A DNA stretch of 64,000 nt from Epichloe hybrida (GCA_019022495.1 JAFEKR010000042.1:310001-374000); one strand, 5' to 3'; shown: positions 22,931 to 35,512, numbered from the stretch's first letter. Numbers and translations: made by a program. Notes: generated by a model from the letters alone, not told the origin.

Positions 22931-23689
22931 ATTTATTAGCTCCCTAGTTCGTAGGCACGCGCCGTCCGCTTTCCCAAGAGGGCCTCGTTCCGGAAAAAGC
23001 AATTCGCGAGCAAGCGGGATTCGTACAGATCCCTAATATAATATACATTGGTCAAATCCGGCGGTGGAGTGTAGGAGCCGTCCTTCCGGATTGGGACTAA
23101 CGCGACGGCGCATTTTAACCCCTTCAATCTCAGCCCCCGTGTGGCGCCAGCGAGCAGACTACCGCGAGACTTCTTGATGTGCGTGGCATTTATCAAGATG
23201 AGACATGTAGCGCGGCGCGTTCGTATAATTGAAAGCTCACGTAGCTTCCTATGGCCACTGCTATATCTAGCTCTTAGCATAGTTCTAGGATCTTTGGGGA
23301 TATCCTATTCCAATTGTGAGGCATCTTGCGATGCACCTTTTTGCTATAGCGGCGGCGGCGGCGGTGGTGAAATAACGAGGCTAAATCCGAGGTCAATCGA
23401 ATGCTATGAAGAGCTTTGTAAATACTCTAAACAGAGAAGAATATACAGTGAAAAATATGTAAATCACTTTGGAAAAATATCTCTAAATTATTTACAATGC
23501 TTTTTAACAGGAGCTATTTACAAATTCTAGCGGTGAGGGCTTTATGTGCATGTGTTCCTATTGCCTTACTAATCCGCAGCGGAGCCCGACATCGGGCGCT
23601 CATAGGATTGCTCGTGTTTTCCTCTTTTCTCTCGTTGGATTCACATCCTGCTCCTTCACCTCTCCCGCCACCGCGTGGAAAAGACAAGT
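22931..23689. other. Unidentified block with an AT-rich right half
   Basis: The composition changes along this block. The left part (to about 23370) is GC-rich and ends in a GGC trinucleotide run (23349-23367). The right part (about 23370-23530) is AT-rich. Open frames of 114 codons (minus, 22936-23280) and 129 codons (plus, 23141-23530) overlap it, but neither has a recognisable motif. It abuts the point where homology of the DUF3176 pseudogene stops, so it may be an inserted sequence or simply decayed DNA. I found no terminal repeats. Confidence 0.35.
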
Positions 23690-25367
23690 AATCTACAAGT
23701 TACGGATCCCCTTCTCTTGTCAATTGCCATCGCTCCTCGACCCGGGACAACGACACGTTCATCTTGCCCGCCTTGTACAGGGTCTGAAGCCAGAAGGGAC
23801 GGGGACCCTTCAGTCCCCACTGCAACATGGCAAATTCCACATTCTGGTTCGCGAAATAGGGATATGATGCAAATCTGCAAGCGCGTTGCTCGACACGCCG
23901 CTGATGGTGTACGCGCACTCTGGCGGATACCAGAGGCCAGGAAAGCTCAATGAGTCAACGTCTTCTTGCTGGCTCCCGGGCAAGGCCACTTGTACCGTGT
24001 TCTTTTCGGACCTCAGCTCGGTGCCTTGACAATCTTTCCACGTGCCATTGTATACCGTACGGTTTCATGGCCACTTCCCAATGCCTGACTGACCCGGGGA
24101 CGTAATGCAAGTAAGCCCGCGACAGCTAGTCCTCGCGATATTCTCCGTTGGTGTAGTTTGCGCCATGTGTCTTGACGCAAGGGGAGCTTTCGCGCAGTTG
24201 GACTTTTCGGCGGCGCATCGGGCATCTCTGTCCACCAATGCTATCGCCTGGATGTCTACCAGGTTCGTTCGCGGCCAGGAGCCGTCGGATGATACCCATC
24301 TGACGATTTGGAGGCAGTTGTGTTCAAGAGCGTCGACGTCTGGACAGAAAGCCCATTTGGCAATTCTCACGGTGAGCAGATGCCCTGGATACATTGTTGT
24401 ACCGAATCGTATTCGATGTATCCCTGCAACTGTGACACATGGACAGGGTCGTGAATGTGGCGCCTTGATCCGCGGGAAATGTGCAGTTGCCCGTTTTACA
24501 GTCGACCTTGACGCTCTGCGAGCTGTTTGCGGGAGGCTCCAGAAGGGCGCGACACACGGCATACTGCATGGGAGTGTCAAGAACGTTTGAGCCCACGGCA
24601 TAGTGGGGGCCAACCTCGATGTATCTGTTTGCTATGTGTATTCGGGCTTGCAGAGATGTGGGCATGAGGCAACTCTTCAGCGAAACCGTAGCCTGCGAGA
24701 ACGGGTCCGTGGCCAAAGTGATGATGGCTACGAATGCACCGAGGCTGGCAAAACGCGTGTGTTCGCGGGTGCTGCGACGGGAACAGTTCTTCATCCATCC
24801 CGTGTCTTGGAGGCCAACTCACGATGGTTGGCGTCGGGCAAATTGTCTGGTCACGAAGAGGAATGAGCCCCAGGGACCTCTGCTGGCCTTGTCGAACATG
24901 TCTATATCGGCAAGGCTCCGAGGTTGACCTGAGCCCTTGAGCACCGCAGATAGGACAGCAACGATGGCGTTGATGGAAAGAGGAACCCTCCAGGAAGACA
25001 GGGCTCGGTCCTGGTAGATATGCAAGACCATGATTATACCGACGAAGCTCACGGCACTAATGAAAAGAGACACCAGCTCCCATTTCCAGAGACAGATACT
25101 TGACAGTGGGCCACGTCCAAGTTTCTTCCTGTTGGATTCTTCAACATGGCCCTCGTGTTCATCGTCAACACTCATCACAGCGTTGACAGCAGGGTGGTGC
25201 GTTTTGTTCCTCAACGGAACCTTGTCGACGAACAATCGAGTCTGGCTAGTAGACACGGGCTTTCGGCGAACTGTTGAAAAGAATGCCGAAGAGTCCAATG
25301 GGCTGCTCTCGGACGACTCATCCCCATTCCCACCACCATGGTCATGGGTTTGGCCATGGCCATGCAT
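23690..25367 (-). pseudogene. DUF3176 family membrane protein, frameshifted
   Basis: DUF3176 proteins are fungal multi-pass proteins of unknown role. The minus strand gives the family blocks in order but in changing frames. First come a His/Gly-rich start (25367) and the first membrane segment with the FDKASRGPWGSFLF block (about 24870-24930). A good 51-base intron (24838-24788) leads to FASLGAFVAIITLATDPFSQ. After CHSCRD the frame shifts: ELPNGLSVQTSTLLNTT lies in another frame behind a stop, then CVKTHGANYTNGEYRE shifts again and hits TAG. GLWYPPECAYTISG is in a further frame, and FWLQTLYKAGKMN in yet another. At least three frameshifts and several stops cannot be removed by plausible introns. 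Homology ends near 23690, before the C-terminal membrane segment. The base composition is not AT-rich, so RIP is not the cause. Confidence 0.78.
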
Positions 25368-26569
25368 GTGGCTGTTGCCGTTGCCATTGCCGCTTATAGA
25401 TGGTGCGAGACTCGTCGTGTCAGGCGGAAGACGTAATTGAGAGCCCGTTTGTGCTGGAAATCATGGGACAGTCGGGGTTTTCAAAAATTCCACCCTCTGT
25501 ATCGTAAAGTCTGAACGATCCAACTGTCAGTTTTTCTTTTTCCCCGTTTGGTGGCAATCGTCGTCGTGAGGTAGCGACGTGTTGGTTGACTCACGAGTTA
25601 CAGTAGTATCTCCGGCCTCAGGGGCGAGAGATCCAACCCACGCCCGTTTCGCCGCGGGCCGCGGGCAGAAGTAACCGCCTGGAAGCTAGTGCTCAGGACC
25701 AGTACCGTTCGTTACGCGCACGAAGACAAGGGTGATCTTGATGGTATTTAAATAGCTGTGGCCGTGGCCATGCAACTGACGGCGAGACGGCCGGATGACC
25801 GACCGACCGACACCCCGCAACTTGTCGCAAGGCATACAGGGGAATGGGCAATTATGCAGTAAATGTACGCACAAATTACTCCGTAGTGGCCAAGTCGGCT
25901 GCGCCGCTTTATTCGAGGCGGTCAAGAGGCGGGTCTGAATTGTCGCCTGATATTATAATTTGCATTCTATTACTTTCTGATCGTTGGGCCGAGCCTCTCT
26001 GCTGTGACACCGTACCGAGCGAGGCGTCTCACGTACATATTGTGCCCACACCTTCGACGGTACCAAGGTTACTAAACCGGAGCCCAAGAATAACATACCC
26101 TCGCTCCTGCGCAGCACAGGAACCCTTTGGGCCATGGCTCATTCGTCCTCATAAACGGGACATGGGACAATATATAGAACCTTGACAACCAGCCGAATGC
26201 ACACTGATGACACCGAGATGTTAAATCATTACTGTCCACTCTATTCAGGTTCTGTCAACCATACTATCATCATTCCCAAACCCCAGGTGGTTTGTCGGGG
26301 TCACCGTGTTGGGGTCCTCCAACCCTTCATCGGCGCCTCTGAACATTTCTCCTGTGCGCATTCGTCGTCTTCATCTAATTGAGAAGGCCAACTCTATCGG
26401 TAGCCCAAGCATGCAATCATTTCCCAGAACGCATCGCAATTTTGAAAAAAACTTTTACCTTCTTCCACATGACCGTACAAAGGAAACAAACAAGTGTATG
26501 AAAACATCGTCAGAGAAGCAGCGGGAAGCCGACCAAATATTACAGCGACTTGTTGGGGTATGCACTCGC
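25368..26569. other. Intergenic region between the DUF3176 remnant and eEF3
   Basis: About 1.2 kb without a recognised gene. One TACTCCGTA motif lies at 25877. The right end should include the 3' untranslated region of the minus-strand eEF3 gene; frames there that overlap the end of eEF3 are antisense shadows. Confidence 0.5.
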
Positions 26570-29500
26570 TTAAAAATCGTCCTCGTCGCTGAAAACCTCC
26601 TCACCACGCTTGCGGCGGGCCATACGGTCTACAAGCGGTTTGTTAGCAGATACATCTTGATACTAGTACGTAGAATGATTGGACTTACCCTTCTTCTTCT
26701 TGCGCAGCTCAGACGATGTCAACTTGGCCTTCTTCTTGGTGCTGACAATCTTGTTGCCCATAGCATCGAATTTCTCCTCCTCATCGTCATCATCCTGCTT
26801 GAGACGGGGACCAGCGCCCTGACCGGAAACCCAGTTGTGGCCAGATGGGGTCATCTTGCCGTCCATGACGGCCCAGACTTCCTCAGTCAAATCCTTGGTG
26901 AACTCGGCAGAGTGGGTAATGATGATGACACCACCCTCGAACTTCTTCAAAGCCTTGGACAAGGCACCGAGAGAGTCACGGTCAAGATAGTTGGTAGGCT
27001 CGTCAAGAACGATCAAGTGAGGGCGCTGCCATGAGCAAGCAGCAAGGACGGTCTTGACACGCTGACCCCCTGACAGACCTCTCATGCGGGAGTGGGAAAC
27101 AAGTTCGGCATCGAGACCGAAGTTGGCACAGTGAGCCTCAATCTCCTTTCGGACCAGAGGACGGAACTGACCAGAGGCAAGGGCCTCCTTCATATCAACA
27201 TCTGCCACCATCTTCTGGTGAGAGGCCAAAAGCTCGTTACGGGGCAACCAGACATTGTCGGCAGACATCATGGGGGTCCAGCGCTCGTTCTTCATGCCAA
27301 CGTTCTCACCGATGGCGCATGAGCATTCGTACTCGTAGCTGTTCTTGAACTTTCTGCGGGAGTTGATTCCAATAATGCGACGCTGGGTACCTTCAATTCG
27401 GAACACCTTGTCCATGGCCTTCTCATCATCCTCAGTGATGATCTTGTTAGCACGGTCCATGGTCTCACGATCCTCACCAGTCTGGAAACGCCACTGGATG
27501 TACTCGGATGGAGTTGAGTCAAGGTGGTTATCGATGTGAGCGAAAGCGTGCTGCTTGATGTAGGCAATACGGATATTTTCGTGCTGATAAATCTCACCCT
27601 GGGTAGGGATAAGTTCACCAGTCAAAACATTGATAAGGGTAGACTTGCCAGCACCGTTAGGTCCAATGACGGCAATACGAGATCCCAAAGAGCACTGGAA
27701 AGTGATGTCGGAAACCTGGGGCTTGGAGGTACCGGGATACTGGAAGGACATCTTGGTGGCTCGCAGAATAGCTTTGGCCTTGGTCTTGACACCCTCGAGG
27801 AAACCGGGCTCGGGGAAGCTGAACTCCATCTCTGATGCACCAAGCTCGTAGTAAGACTTGGCAGAGGGGACACGCTTGACAAAGTCTGCCAAGTTACCCT
27901 TGTAACGCTTGAGCTTGAATCGCTCGTAGTGAACGATGTGCTGGCAGACATTGTCGAGGAAACCGGAGTCGTGAGAGACAATGATAGAAGTGCAAGGAGA
28001 GTTGGTGAGGTACTCTTCGAGCCACTTGACGTTTTTGACATCCAAGTGGTTGGTAGGCTCATCGAGCAACAGGATATCGGGAGCCTCAAAGACGGCACGG
28101 CACAAAGCGAGCTTCATCTTCCAACCACCAGAAAGGGCACTAATTTCACCAGAAATCATGCCGTCGGTGAAGCCAAATTCACTGAGCTGCTTCTCGACAT
28201 CGGCCTGGGTGGTTGTAACGTTAGCCTCGGCGAGCTTCTTCATAGTCCACTCGATGGTGGTCATCTCAGTATCAGCGGAATCAAGATCGTGCTCAACGAA
28301 GACGGTCTTGACCTCGCTCTGCTTGGGAAAACCCTCAACCTGCTCATTGTTGATAGCACGCATGAGGGTGGACTTTCCAGATCCATTGGGACCACAGAGA
28401 CCGTAACGCTGACCACGCTTCAGACGCAGGTGAGTTTGGTTGAGAAGAATCTTAGCACCGTAGGCCAGAGAGAAGGTGCAGTTGCAAAGATCCTCGCCCT
28501 CCTCTTCATCGGCCTCGACGGCTTCCTCCTCGGCAGCACCAGTTGAAGCACGCTTGCGGAGAGCTTCAACGGTAGATTCTGCGTTGTCAATGCCAGTGAT
28601 GACGGACATGTACCCCTTCAAATTGTCAACCCAGACAAGGCTCTCGGACTCCTTCTCGTCGATGAGCTGGCCGGCCATAGCAGCAATATACTCGGCAACA
28701 GGGCCCATCTTGTCGAGATAAGAGGCGTACTTGGGAGCGAGAAGATCCTTGAGCTTGCCAAGGACGACCTTCTGGTCACCGTCGTTACGGGCTTCGGGAA
28801 TCTTGCCATCAACAACATGGCCAACACGTGTAATGGTGTCCAAAGCCTGCTTTGTCTTCTCACGGGCTTCAGGATCAGCCAAGTTGTCGTAGTTCTTCTG
28901 AAGACCAGGCATCATCTTAGGCAAGAAAGGGGCAACAATGTTGGGGTCGTCAACAAGCTTGCACATATTGTCAACAATGACAGCAGCCTTTCGCTTGATG
29001 GCAGTCTCGCGTTCGGCCAGACCACGATCCAGAAGAGGAACCATGAGAGCCAGGGTGGGCTCCTGGACTTCAGTGACAAAAGTGGTGGCACCGAGCAAGT
29101 GAACGGTCTCGGGAACGTTCTCAGGCTTGGCGATACACTTGATGAGCTCGGGAATGAAGCGCTCGATATCCTTGTTGACGATAAGCTGGCAAAGCTGCTC
29201 CATGGTCTTGTAAGCACGCTCCTTGACCTCCTTCTTAGTATCCCACATAGCCTCTGAGATCACGGGTATCAAGTCGGGGACACGGTAAGCGAGCTGAGCG
29301 GGGGCAGTCTTGATCAGGGCGTCAATGAAGTCCAGAGCAGCCATCTTCTCAGGCCACTTCTGGGCAGTGCGGATTGACTCCATAATGGCAGGGAGGGCAG
29401 CCTTGCAGGCATTGCCGTTAATGGCACCGGCGATGGCATTGACGGCTGCGGTAGCAGCCGTCTTGACAGCAGTGATTTTGTCGCCCACAGCGGCAAGAAC

Positions 29501-30080
29501 ATGGGGAAGAAGGACGACAAGATAAGGCTCAACGTTGGCGGAAACCTCGGAGTGGGACGCGATAGCCTCAATCGCAACGCAAGCCTGCTCACGGGCCACG
29601 GCATCCTTCTTATTGGTGAGATTCTTCTTCAGGTTATCAATGGTCCTAAAAATTTTTTTTGTTAGACTTGTTGCATTTGAGCTAGTGAGTGATGCGAAGC
29701 CGCTTGATGCGCTGAAGCGCCATTAATCAAGGACCTTCACTGCCGACCAGATAAACAGCGGGAAATGCCAGTGAAACTTGGAGGGTGGTAATGGTGGGAA
29801 GATGCCCATGCCCATGTTGGCGGGGTGCCAGTGAGGCACAAGCAAAAAAAATTTAGCTCCAGGCGGCGGGGTGGGTGTCTGAGTAAACGCCGCTGGTTAA
29901 AGAGGCGGCAAAACAGAATAAAACTCACTTGCTGGGGACATCCTGATCCTCAATGCGGCCGTTAATAAAGCTGGCTAGCTGATTGGAGGACTCCTTGATG
30001 TCAGCCGCCTCCTTTGAGACGGTGAGCTTCTGGAAGAGCTCGTCAAGGACCTTGATCGACTGAGCGTTTTCGGAAGGCAT
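26570..30080 (-). CDS. TEF3: Translation elongation factor 3 (eEF3)
   Basis: This essential fungal ABC ATPase binds the ribosome and helps release E-site tRNA during elongation. Three exons, 30080-29929, 29645-26689 and 26628-26570, give 1055 residues, a full-length eEF3. Order: N-terminal HEAT repeats (to about 380), a short four-helix region, ABC1, ABC2 with the chromodomain inserted (about 770-870), and a lysine-rich tail. ABC1 has Walker [10 protein letters not shown] (469-477), signature LSGGW (555-559) and [11 protein letters not shown] (about 576-586). ABC2 has GPNGAGKST (712-720), LSGGQ (908-912) and [12 protein letters not shown]. The last exon, only 59 bases, replaces a spurious ending and restores the known [18 protein letters not shown] tail. 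Splice phases agree at both introns. No paralog is visible in the window. Confidence 0.97.
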
Positions 30081-32039
30081 GTTGACGATTGTGGGAGTAT
30101 TGAGATGCGAAAATTCGAGTCTAAGAGAAGGTGAACTGAGAAAGACAATGCCCTAATACGGTTCAGTGTCTATCGGGGTCTTTCCAGACAGAAAAACTGG
30201 GTTGTCTATCGTGAAAGCCCACAGAGACGATGGAGGGGTCGACTCTGCTCTATCGCGGCTTTTTTGCGTCTATCGGTAACGGAGGCGGGGTTGTTTCAAG
30301 GATGAGGATCCAAGAAACAACTCTACTAACAAAGAATGAGGACTGCTTGAAAGAACTAGTCCACGGTTCGTCTTGGAGTATGACGTCCAAAAAAAAAAAA
30401 GAGGTGAAGGAGGACGGAGGAGAGATTGAGGTGGACACGGAGGGGAAGAGGGAAAATAATGGGGGGGTTCTGAAGAGAGAGAGGTGGACAAGATTTATGT
30501 GTCCCTGGCCTCCACAACTTTTTTTTCGCTTTCTATGTTCGGGGGCGCTAAATCCTGGATGGATGAAAAAAAATTCGCCCCTGCCCCTCCTCCACTTTAG
30601 CTGGTGAGAAGGGGCTTATCGGGCTTTATCAGGCTTGCGCTAAGCTCGATTGGGGAGGACGGCAAAGGCGGTGAGTCGTCGCCGTGCCCGTGTGCACGGC
30701 CAGCCCAGCTTGCAGATGATTTCAGATCTAGCACTTGATGGCGCCGTGGTTAGATCTCTTTAGGTTCTCGAGGCAAACGGGTACGTGCAAAGCGGGAACA
30801 GAAATGGCTTCTATGGGCTGACCAGCTTGGCGATGAACACACGGCAGGGTCAGGACAGCCAGTATGGCAGCCTTGTTGTCGTACATAGTTGTACGATGCA
30901 CTGTCGATGCACTGTACAATGCGGAGAGAACTGGAGACGAATCCAGTGAACCGTGATGCTGCTGAAGCCGGTGTCGTTCTCGAGAGCATGAAAGCCAGTC
31001 CAAAGTCCTCAGATGAAGGACACTTCTGCAGCACAATCGCCTATATTACCTGTCAATCCTTTGGGGTTACACGCCGCCAATTCGAGGGCGATAGAAGTTG
31101 AATAGACTACACGATGAGCAAAAATTGGAAATTAATGACAGATCCTGCTTGGTATTTCAGCTGCTGTAGACTTCCGCTCTCAAAGGATAACTGCTGCACA
31201 AGCCTCCTCTTTGGTGTTGCCATTCTACTCCGAAAGCATATCCTACAACATTATGCCATACTTTACCGAGCGGAACAGTAATGCTTTCGTAGGTTGAACG
31301 CTTTCTGTACCTCTCGCCGGCTTTGAGCCATGGGACATATCCGTTGAACCACTTATCCATTCTAGCTTGGGGCCTGGCTCGATCCGTCCGTGGGGAAGTT
31401 CCCGTCAGCAACAACACCCGGCTACGCCGTTTCTCTCCATCATAGCCTGCGCCAAATGGTACCTGCACCGTTGGATCAGGTTAAGGTCGTGGCGGTGGAG
31501 TCGAATTCCAATCAAGATACTCCGAATTTTCGCTCCATTTCGCTCCAGTCTTTGTGCCACGTCATCACAGGTCCATCTCAGTCGTAGGAATTTCTCTTGG
31601 AAGCAAAAAAGCCATGAAGCCGCCCGAAAAGCACGCGGTGTCGTCATTACGAGAACTAGATAATCGCGTGCTGAGAGTTTAAGATATTTCGAAAGTCTTC
31701 CACAACGACAACACCATCAACATCACTCTTAGTCTTCTTTCGAGCGGCGAAAAGGGAGGTCAAATTATACTGCGCACAACACGAGAACTCCAATATAATA
31801 GCGTGATCATCTTCAACAGGCAAGTTATTGCTTGGCATAGATGTCGCGTTGACTTTATCTCCGACCTGATATATTTGAGCATGATGAGTGATGCGATGTG
31901 AAATAAATACGAGCGTCACCATGGTATGCCTGCCCTGCTACATTTGCCAAGACTACTTGGTGCTGGTCCTTATGTGAATTTTCGGTCGTTGATTATTTTC
32001 AGACACCGAACGCCGTTGACCTGCTTCTGGTCGCTGCAT
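30081..32039. other. eEF3 upstream region and GlnRS 3' flank
   Basis: About 2 kb between the 5' end of eEF3 and the 3' end of the next minus-strand gene. The part next to eEF3 carries purine/pyrimidine-biased runs (30380-30480) and probably its promoter. Two minus-strand open frames, 31157-31468 and 31656-31922 (103 and 88 codons), look slightly protein-like but have no motif, so I do not call them. No tRNA-like cloverleaf was found. Confidence 0.45.
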
Positions 32040-34054
32040 TCATGCTTTCTTTCCAGCGTCCTCCTTTAAACTCACAATCCTGTTGAATACAATTTTTTCG
32101 TCTGTGCTATCGGAATCCATCGCCTAGTAAAGCATTTGGTCAGCAATAGCCTCATCATCGTTAAGGCTGAGGGAGTTATGGACTGTAGCTTACGAAATAG
32201 GCAACGCGCATGGCTTGGAATCGAACGCTTTCCGGGCCGCCTTTACCGAGCTCACTCTCGCCAGCAGCGTCTGGCCACGGTGCTCGGCGCCTGACTTCGT
32301 CAAATCCGGACTCGATGATAGCATTAGGATATATGACCTCGCTATTGGGATTGAGGTCATTCAAGAAACCGCCTTCTGCATCATCCGGCTTCTCCGATTT
32401 GAACAGAGCGTTGTGAATGCGAGCTTCCACCTTCCTTGACCCCTCAGTACCAACCCACTGAATATATGTCTTCGCCTTCTTGGTCTCCTTATCGAATACA
32501 CCTCGGATCTCAGTCACCTTTCCTGTAGCCTCGTCTTTGGTAAATGAGGTTGCCTTCACAGGGTAGGGCGCATTGAGCAAGCCAACCGTTTTGCCAGGGG
32601 CTAAGCGAAAATAGTCCTTACTGTCAACTTCACGGAAATCTGATCTGTCGATGTATATAGTGGGTGTGAAGCGGATGGTATGGGATCCCATGTCAGGGTC
32701 TTTTGGTGAAAACGGCAGGGTTACGTCCGAAGCCTCAGCGCCCTCGATAACCAAGGGGACTGGATCAAGAACCATCATCAACCTGGGCACGGTTTTCTCC
32801 AAGTACTTGCGGATACTCTGCTCGAATTTGTGGATCATGATGGTCGTGATGTTAGTGGTGACTCCAAGTTCATTGACGAACTCAAGAATCGCACCAGGCG
32901 GCACACCGCGACGGCGGATACCAATAAGAGTGTAAAGTCTTGGGTCGTCCCAATCTCGCACAATCTTTTCTTCAACGAGCTTGAGAATTTTGCGCTTCGA
33001 TAAAACGGTACCGGTCAAATTCAGGCGTCCGTACTCTCGTTGCATGGGCTCGTAAACCCCCAAAGACTTGTTGAGCCACTCGTATGATACACGACTTAGG
33101 ATGAATTCTGTAGTGCATAGAGAGTGTGTGATGCCTTCGAAATTATCGCACAAGCAATGGGTGAAGTCGTAAGTTGGGTAGATTCTCCAATTCCATCCAG
33201 TGCGATGATGGGGGGTGTCAGTCTTGATTCGATACGCCGCCAAATCCCACATCTGAGGATTACCATCGGTGATGTCCTGCTTCATGCGCAAAAACACCTC
33301 CTTGGGCTTGTACTTTCCATCACGCATATCACGGAATTTTTGCAAGTTGTCGTCGACCGTTTGCTCGGCGTGCTGACAGCGGTATCGGGGTGTGGCTCCT
33401 TTTTCTCCTCCTCGCTGAAGCTTGATCTCAGTATCTAGGAACCAGAGAGAGTTAGAGCGTTGAACTTCAGCACCATGTTTCAGAAAACGCACCGTTGCAT
33501 GCACAAACATATGCCTTGCCCTGAGAAATGAGTTTCTCTGCCAGCTGATAAAGTTTTTCAAAATGGTCACTTGAATAAGTGATTTTATAAGGTTTGAACC
33601 CAAGCCATGTGATAACATCTTGGATGGCAGTAAAATACTTTTCTTCCTCCTTCTCTGGGTTTGTATCGTCGAATCGTAGATAGCACACGCCGCCATGGTA
33701 CTTGGCAAAGCCAAAGTTAACGGCGATAGCTTTGGCATGCCCTATATGGAGATAGCCATTGGGCTCTGGTGGGAAACGCGTGACCACATCCTTTACTGGC
33801 CGTTCTTTATAGACATCGTCGAGGAATCCTTGCTTGAACATTGCCTCGGGGTCGATGGGGACTTCCTCTGGCTTTGGAGCTGGCGCAACAGCTGCCTGAC
33901 TTGGGCCGGCGGCCGCTTTCTCTTGGCGCGATTTTTCTTGGGCGGCCTTCTTAGCCCTCTTCTGCTGACGTTTCTTGAGTTCGGCCTTGGAGACCATTTC
34001 TCCGGTGACATCGTCAAGCTGGAGCTTGGCCATGTTCTTAGTCGCGTCAGCCAT
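32040..34054 (-). CDS. GLN4: Glutaminyl-tRNA synthetase, cytosolic
   Basis: A class I synthetase that charges tRNA-Gln. Three exons, 34054-33493, 33434-32194 and 32123-32040, are in phase and give 628 residues. The HIGH motif region [17 protein letters not shown] is at about 93-109. KMSKS appears as VLSKRK, as in eukaryotic Gln[22 protein letters not shown] is the conserved catalytic block, and the C-terminal beta-barrel anticodon-binding domain follows. The last exon is small and restores the ending [15 protein letters not shown]. Only about 85 residues, lysine- and alanine-rich, precede the catalytic core, so the larger N-terminal appended domain of yeast Gln4 (809 residues) is missing or replaced by a short basic extension. 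The start was set at the second methionine (MADATKN). A divergent promoter is shared with the macrodomain gene. Confidence 0.95.
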
Positions 34055-34802
34055 TGTTGTGGATATTACCACAGAGGGGCATTTAACTCAGCAACGGATG
34101 TATTTCTGAGCAGCCTTCTAGCTTATTCGTGCTCAACGTGTAAGTTGGAGATCAGCGCTAGGTCGGCCGTGGTGAATTTAGTACAACGACAAGCCGTGAC
34201 TCAGAAGGAGCTGATGGCGGGGTGGAAAATGTGTCATGAGGGGCGGGAACAAACCAGACGGCATCGATAAGCAGTGGCGCCGCCCGCGATAAGGCCAGAC
34301 ATCGTCAAACGGGAGCGGCGGGCACTTACTTCTATTCTAGTATTCAGTCTGTTCCATCAAACCGGCCAACCCCACCAATATTCTAGGAGCTGCCCACAAA
34401 CATCAACAATACATCAAGATCCAAGGGCATAATCCTTCTGCATGACCGTTATATCAAAGCGGTTTTTCAAGACGTCTTCGACGAGCTGAGAGAGACGAAG
34501 TATACCGTTCCTGTAACACCTCTGCTTGTCACGACGATAAAAGCTCTACGAAGCCGTCCGGCAGACTACAATTTATTTCCCGACTGTAGTTGCGCAGAGC
34601 CCCGCATTCAGTATCAGTTGTATGCGAAAACCTCTCTCAGGAAGACGCATTGTGCCAAATGCCTCTTGAGTGAGAAACAAGGTCTCTCGTGTTAACAGTA
34701 CTTTTGCAGTAGCAGCAAGAAGCGCGCCTCATTGGCCTAACAGCTTCGTGCCTGTCGTCAGCATTTCGCTTTCCTTCTTGTCATCACAATGAATCTTACA
34801 GA
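34055..34802. promoter_or_regulatory. Divergent intergenic region, GlnRS and macrodomain genes
   Basis: A stretch of 748 bases between two start codons facing away from each other. It must hold both promoters. I see no strong TATA element in either direction and no repeat. Confidence 0.5.
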
Positions 34803-35512
34803 ATGACGTCAATCAAAGTTCTCTCAGAAATTCCCACCATTGCTCAGCTTTATCAAACGTCAGCTCTTGCAAAAGAGTCCGTCTTCTCAGGTTCCACATC
34901 ATCTTTCCTTCCATCGGCCGCCATAAACTCTCGTGTCGGCCTCATCCGAGGTGACATTACCAAACTCCAGCTCGATGCGATCGTCAATGCGGCAAACAGT
35001 ACCTTGCTTGGCGGTGGTGGTGTTGATGGGGCTATTCATCGGGCTGCTGGACCTGGACTGAAGGCCGAATGCCGCGAATTGGGCGGATGTTCTACTGGAG
35101 ATGCGGTTATTTCTCAAGGGCATCATTTACCAGCCAAACACGTCATTCACACAGTCGGGCCTGTTTATAGCAGCCGTGAACCCCAGAAAAGCGAACGAGC
35201 CCTTCGAAGCTGTTATGAGAACAGCTTGAAATTAGCCTCACTGGAGGGCGTCAAAACCATTGCTTTCAGCAGCATCAGCACTGGTGTGTACGGTTATCCT
35301 AGCCAAGATGCAGCAAAAGTCGCTTGCGAGACTGTGAGAAGATTCTTGGAAAACAATGGCAGCATTCTAGAAAGGGTAGTCTTCGTCACCTTCGAGCTGA
35401 AGGATGTGACAGCCTATAATGAGGCCCTTCCGTGAGTACGCAATGAACTCTCCTTGTTTTCGATCTTAGCTTACGAGAGCCCAGAAAGTACTTTCCCCCC
35501 GTAGAGGCTTGA
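34803..35512 (+). CDS. Macrodomain ADP-ribosyl hydrolase (MacroD type)
   Basis: Probably removes ADP-ribose from modified proteins or hydrolyses O-acetyl-ADP-ribose. The core shows the MacroD motifs in order: RGDITKLQLDAIVNAANS, then GGGGVDGAIHRAAG with the catalytic-loop aspartate, GDAVISQGHHLPAKHVIHTVG, and the phosphate loop SSISTGVYGYPSQ. Without splicing the frame stops just after NEALP. A 53-base intron (35432-35484, donor GTGAGT, acceptor CCCAG) adds a second exon, 35485-35512, and the ending KYFPPVEA, a family-like terminus; the protein is then 218 residues. An alternative acceptor at 35469 would leave a 38-base intron, too short to be likely. The N-terminal 40 residues are serine- and threonine-rich and lie outside the domain. 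Its 3' end converges on YVC1, 233 bases away. Confidence 0.88.

Noticed and set aside
31157..31922. Two minus-strand open frames of 103 and 88 codons
   Set aside because: They look slightly protein-like but have no motif, signal peptide, splice partner or leader. Left uncalled.
35432..35469. A 38-base intron in the macrodomain gene
   Set aside because: It is shorter than fungal introns usually are. The acceptor at 35484 gives a 53-base intron and a better family-like ending.
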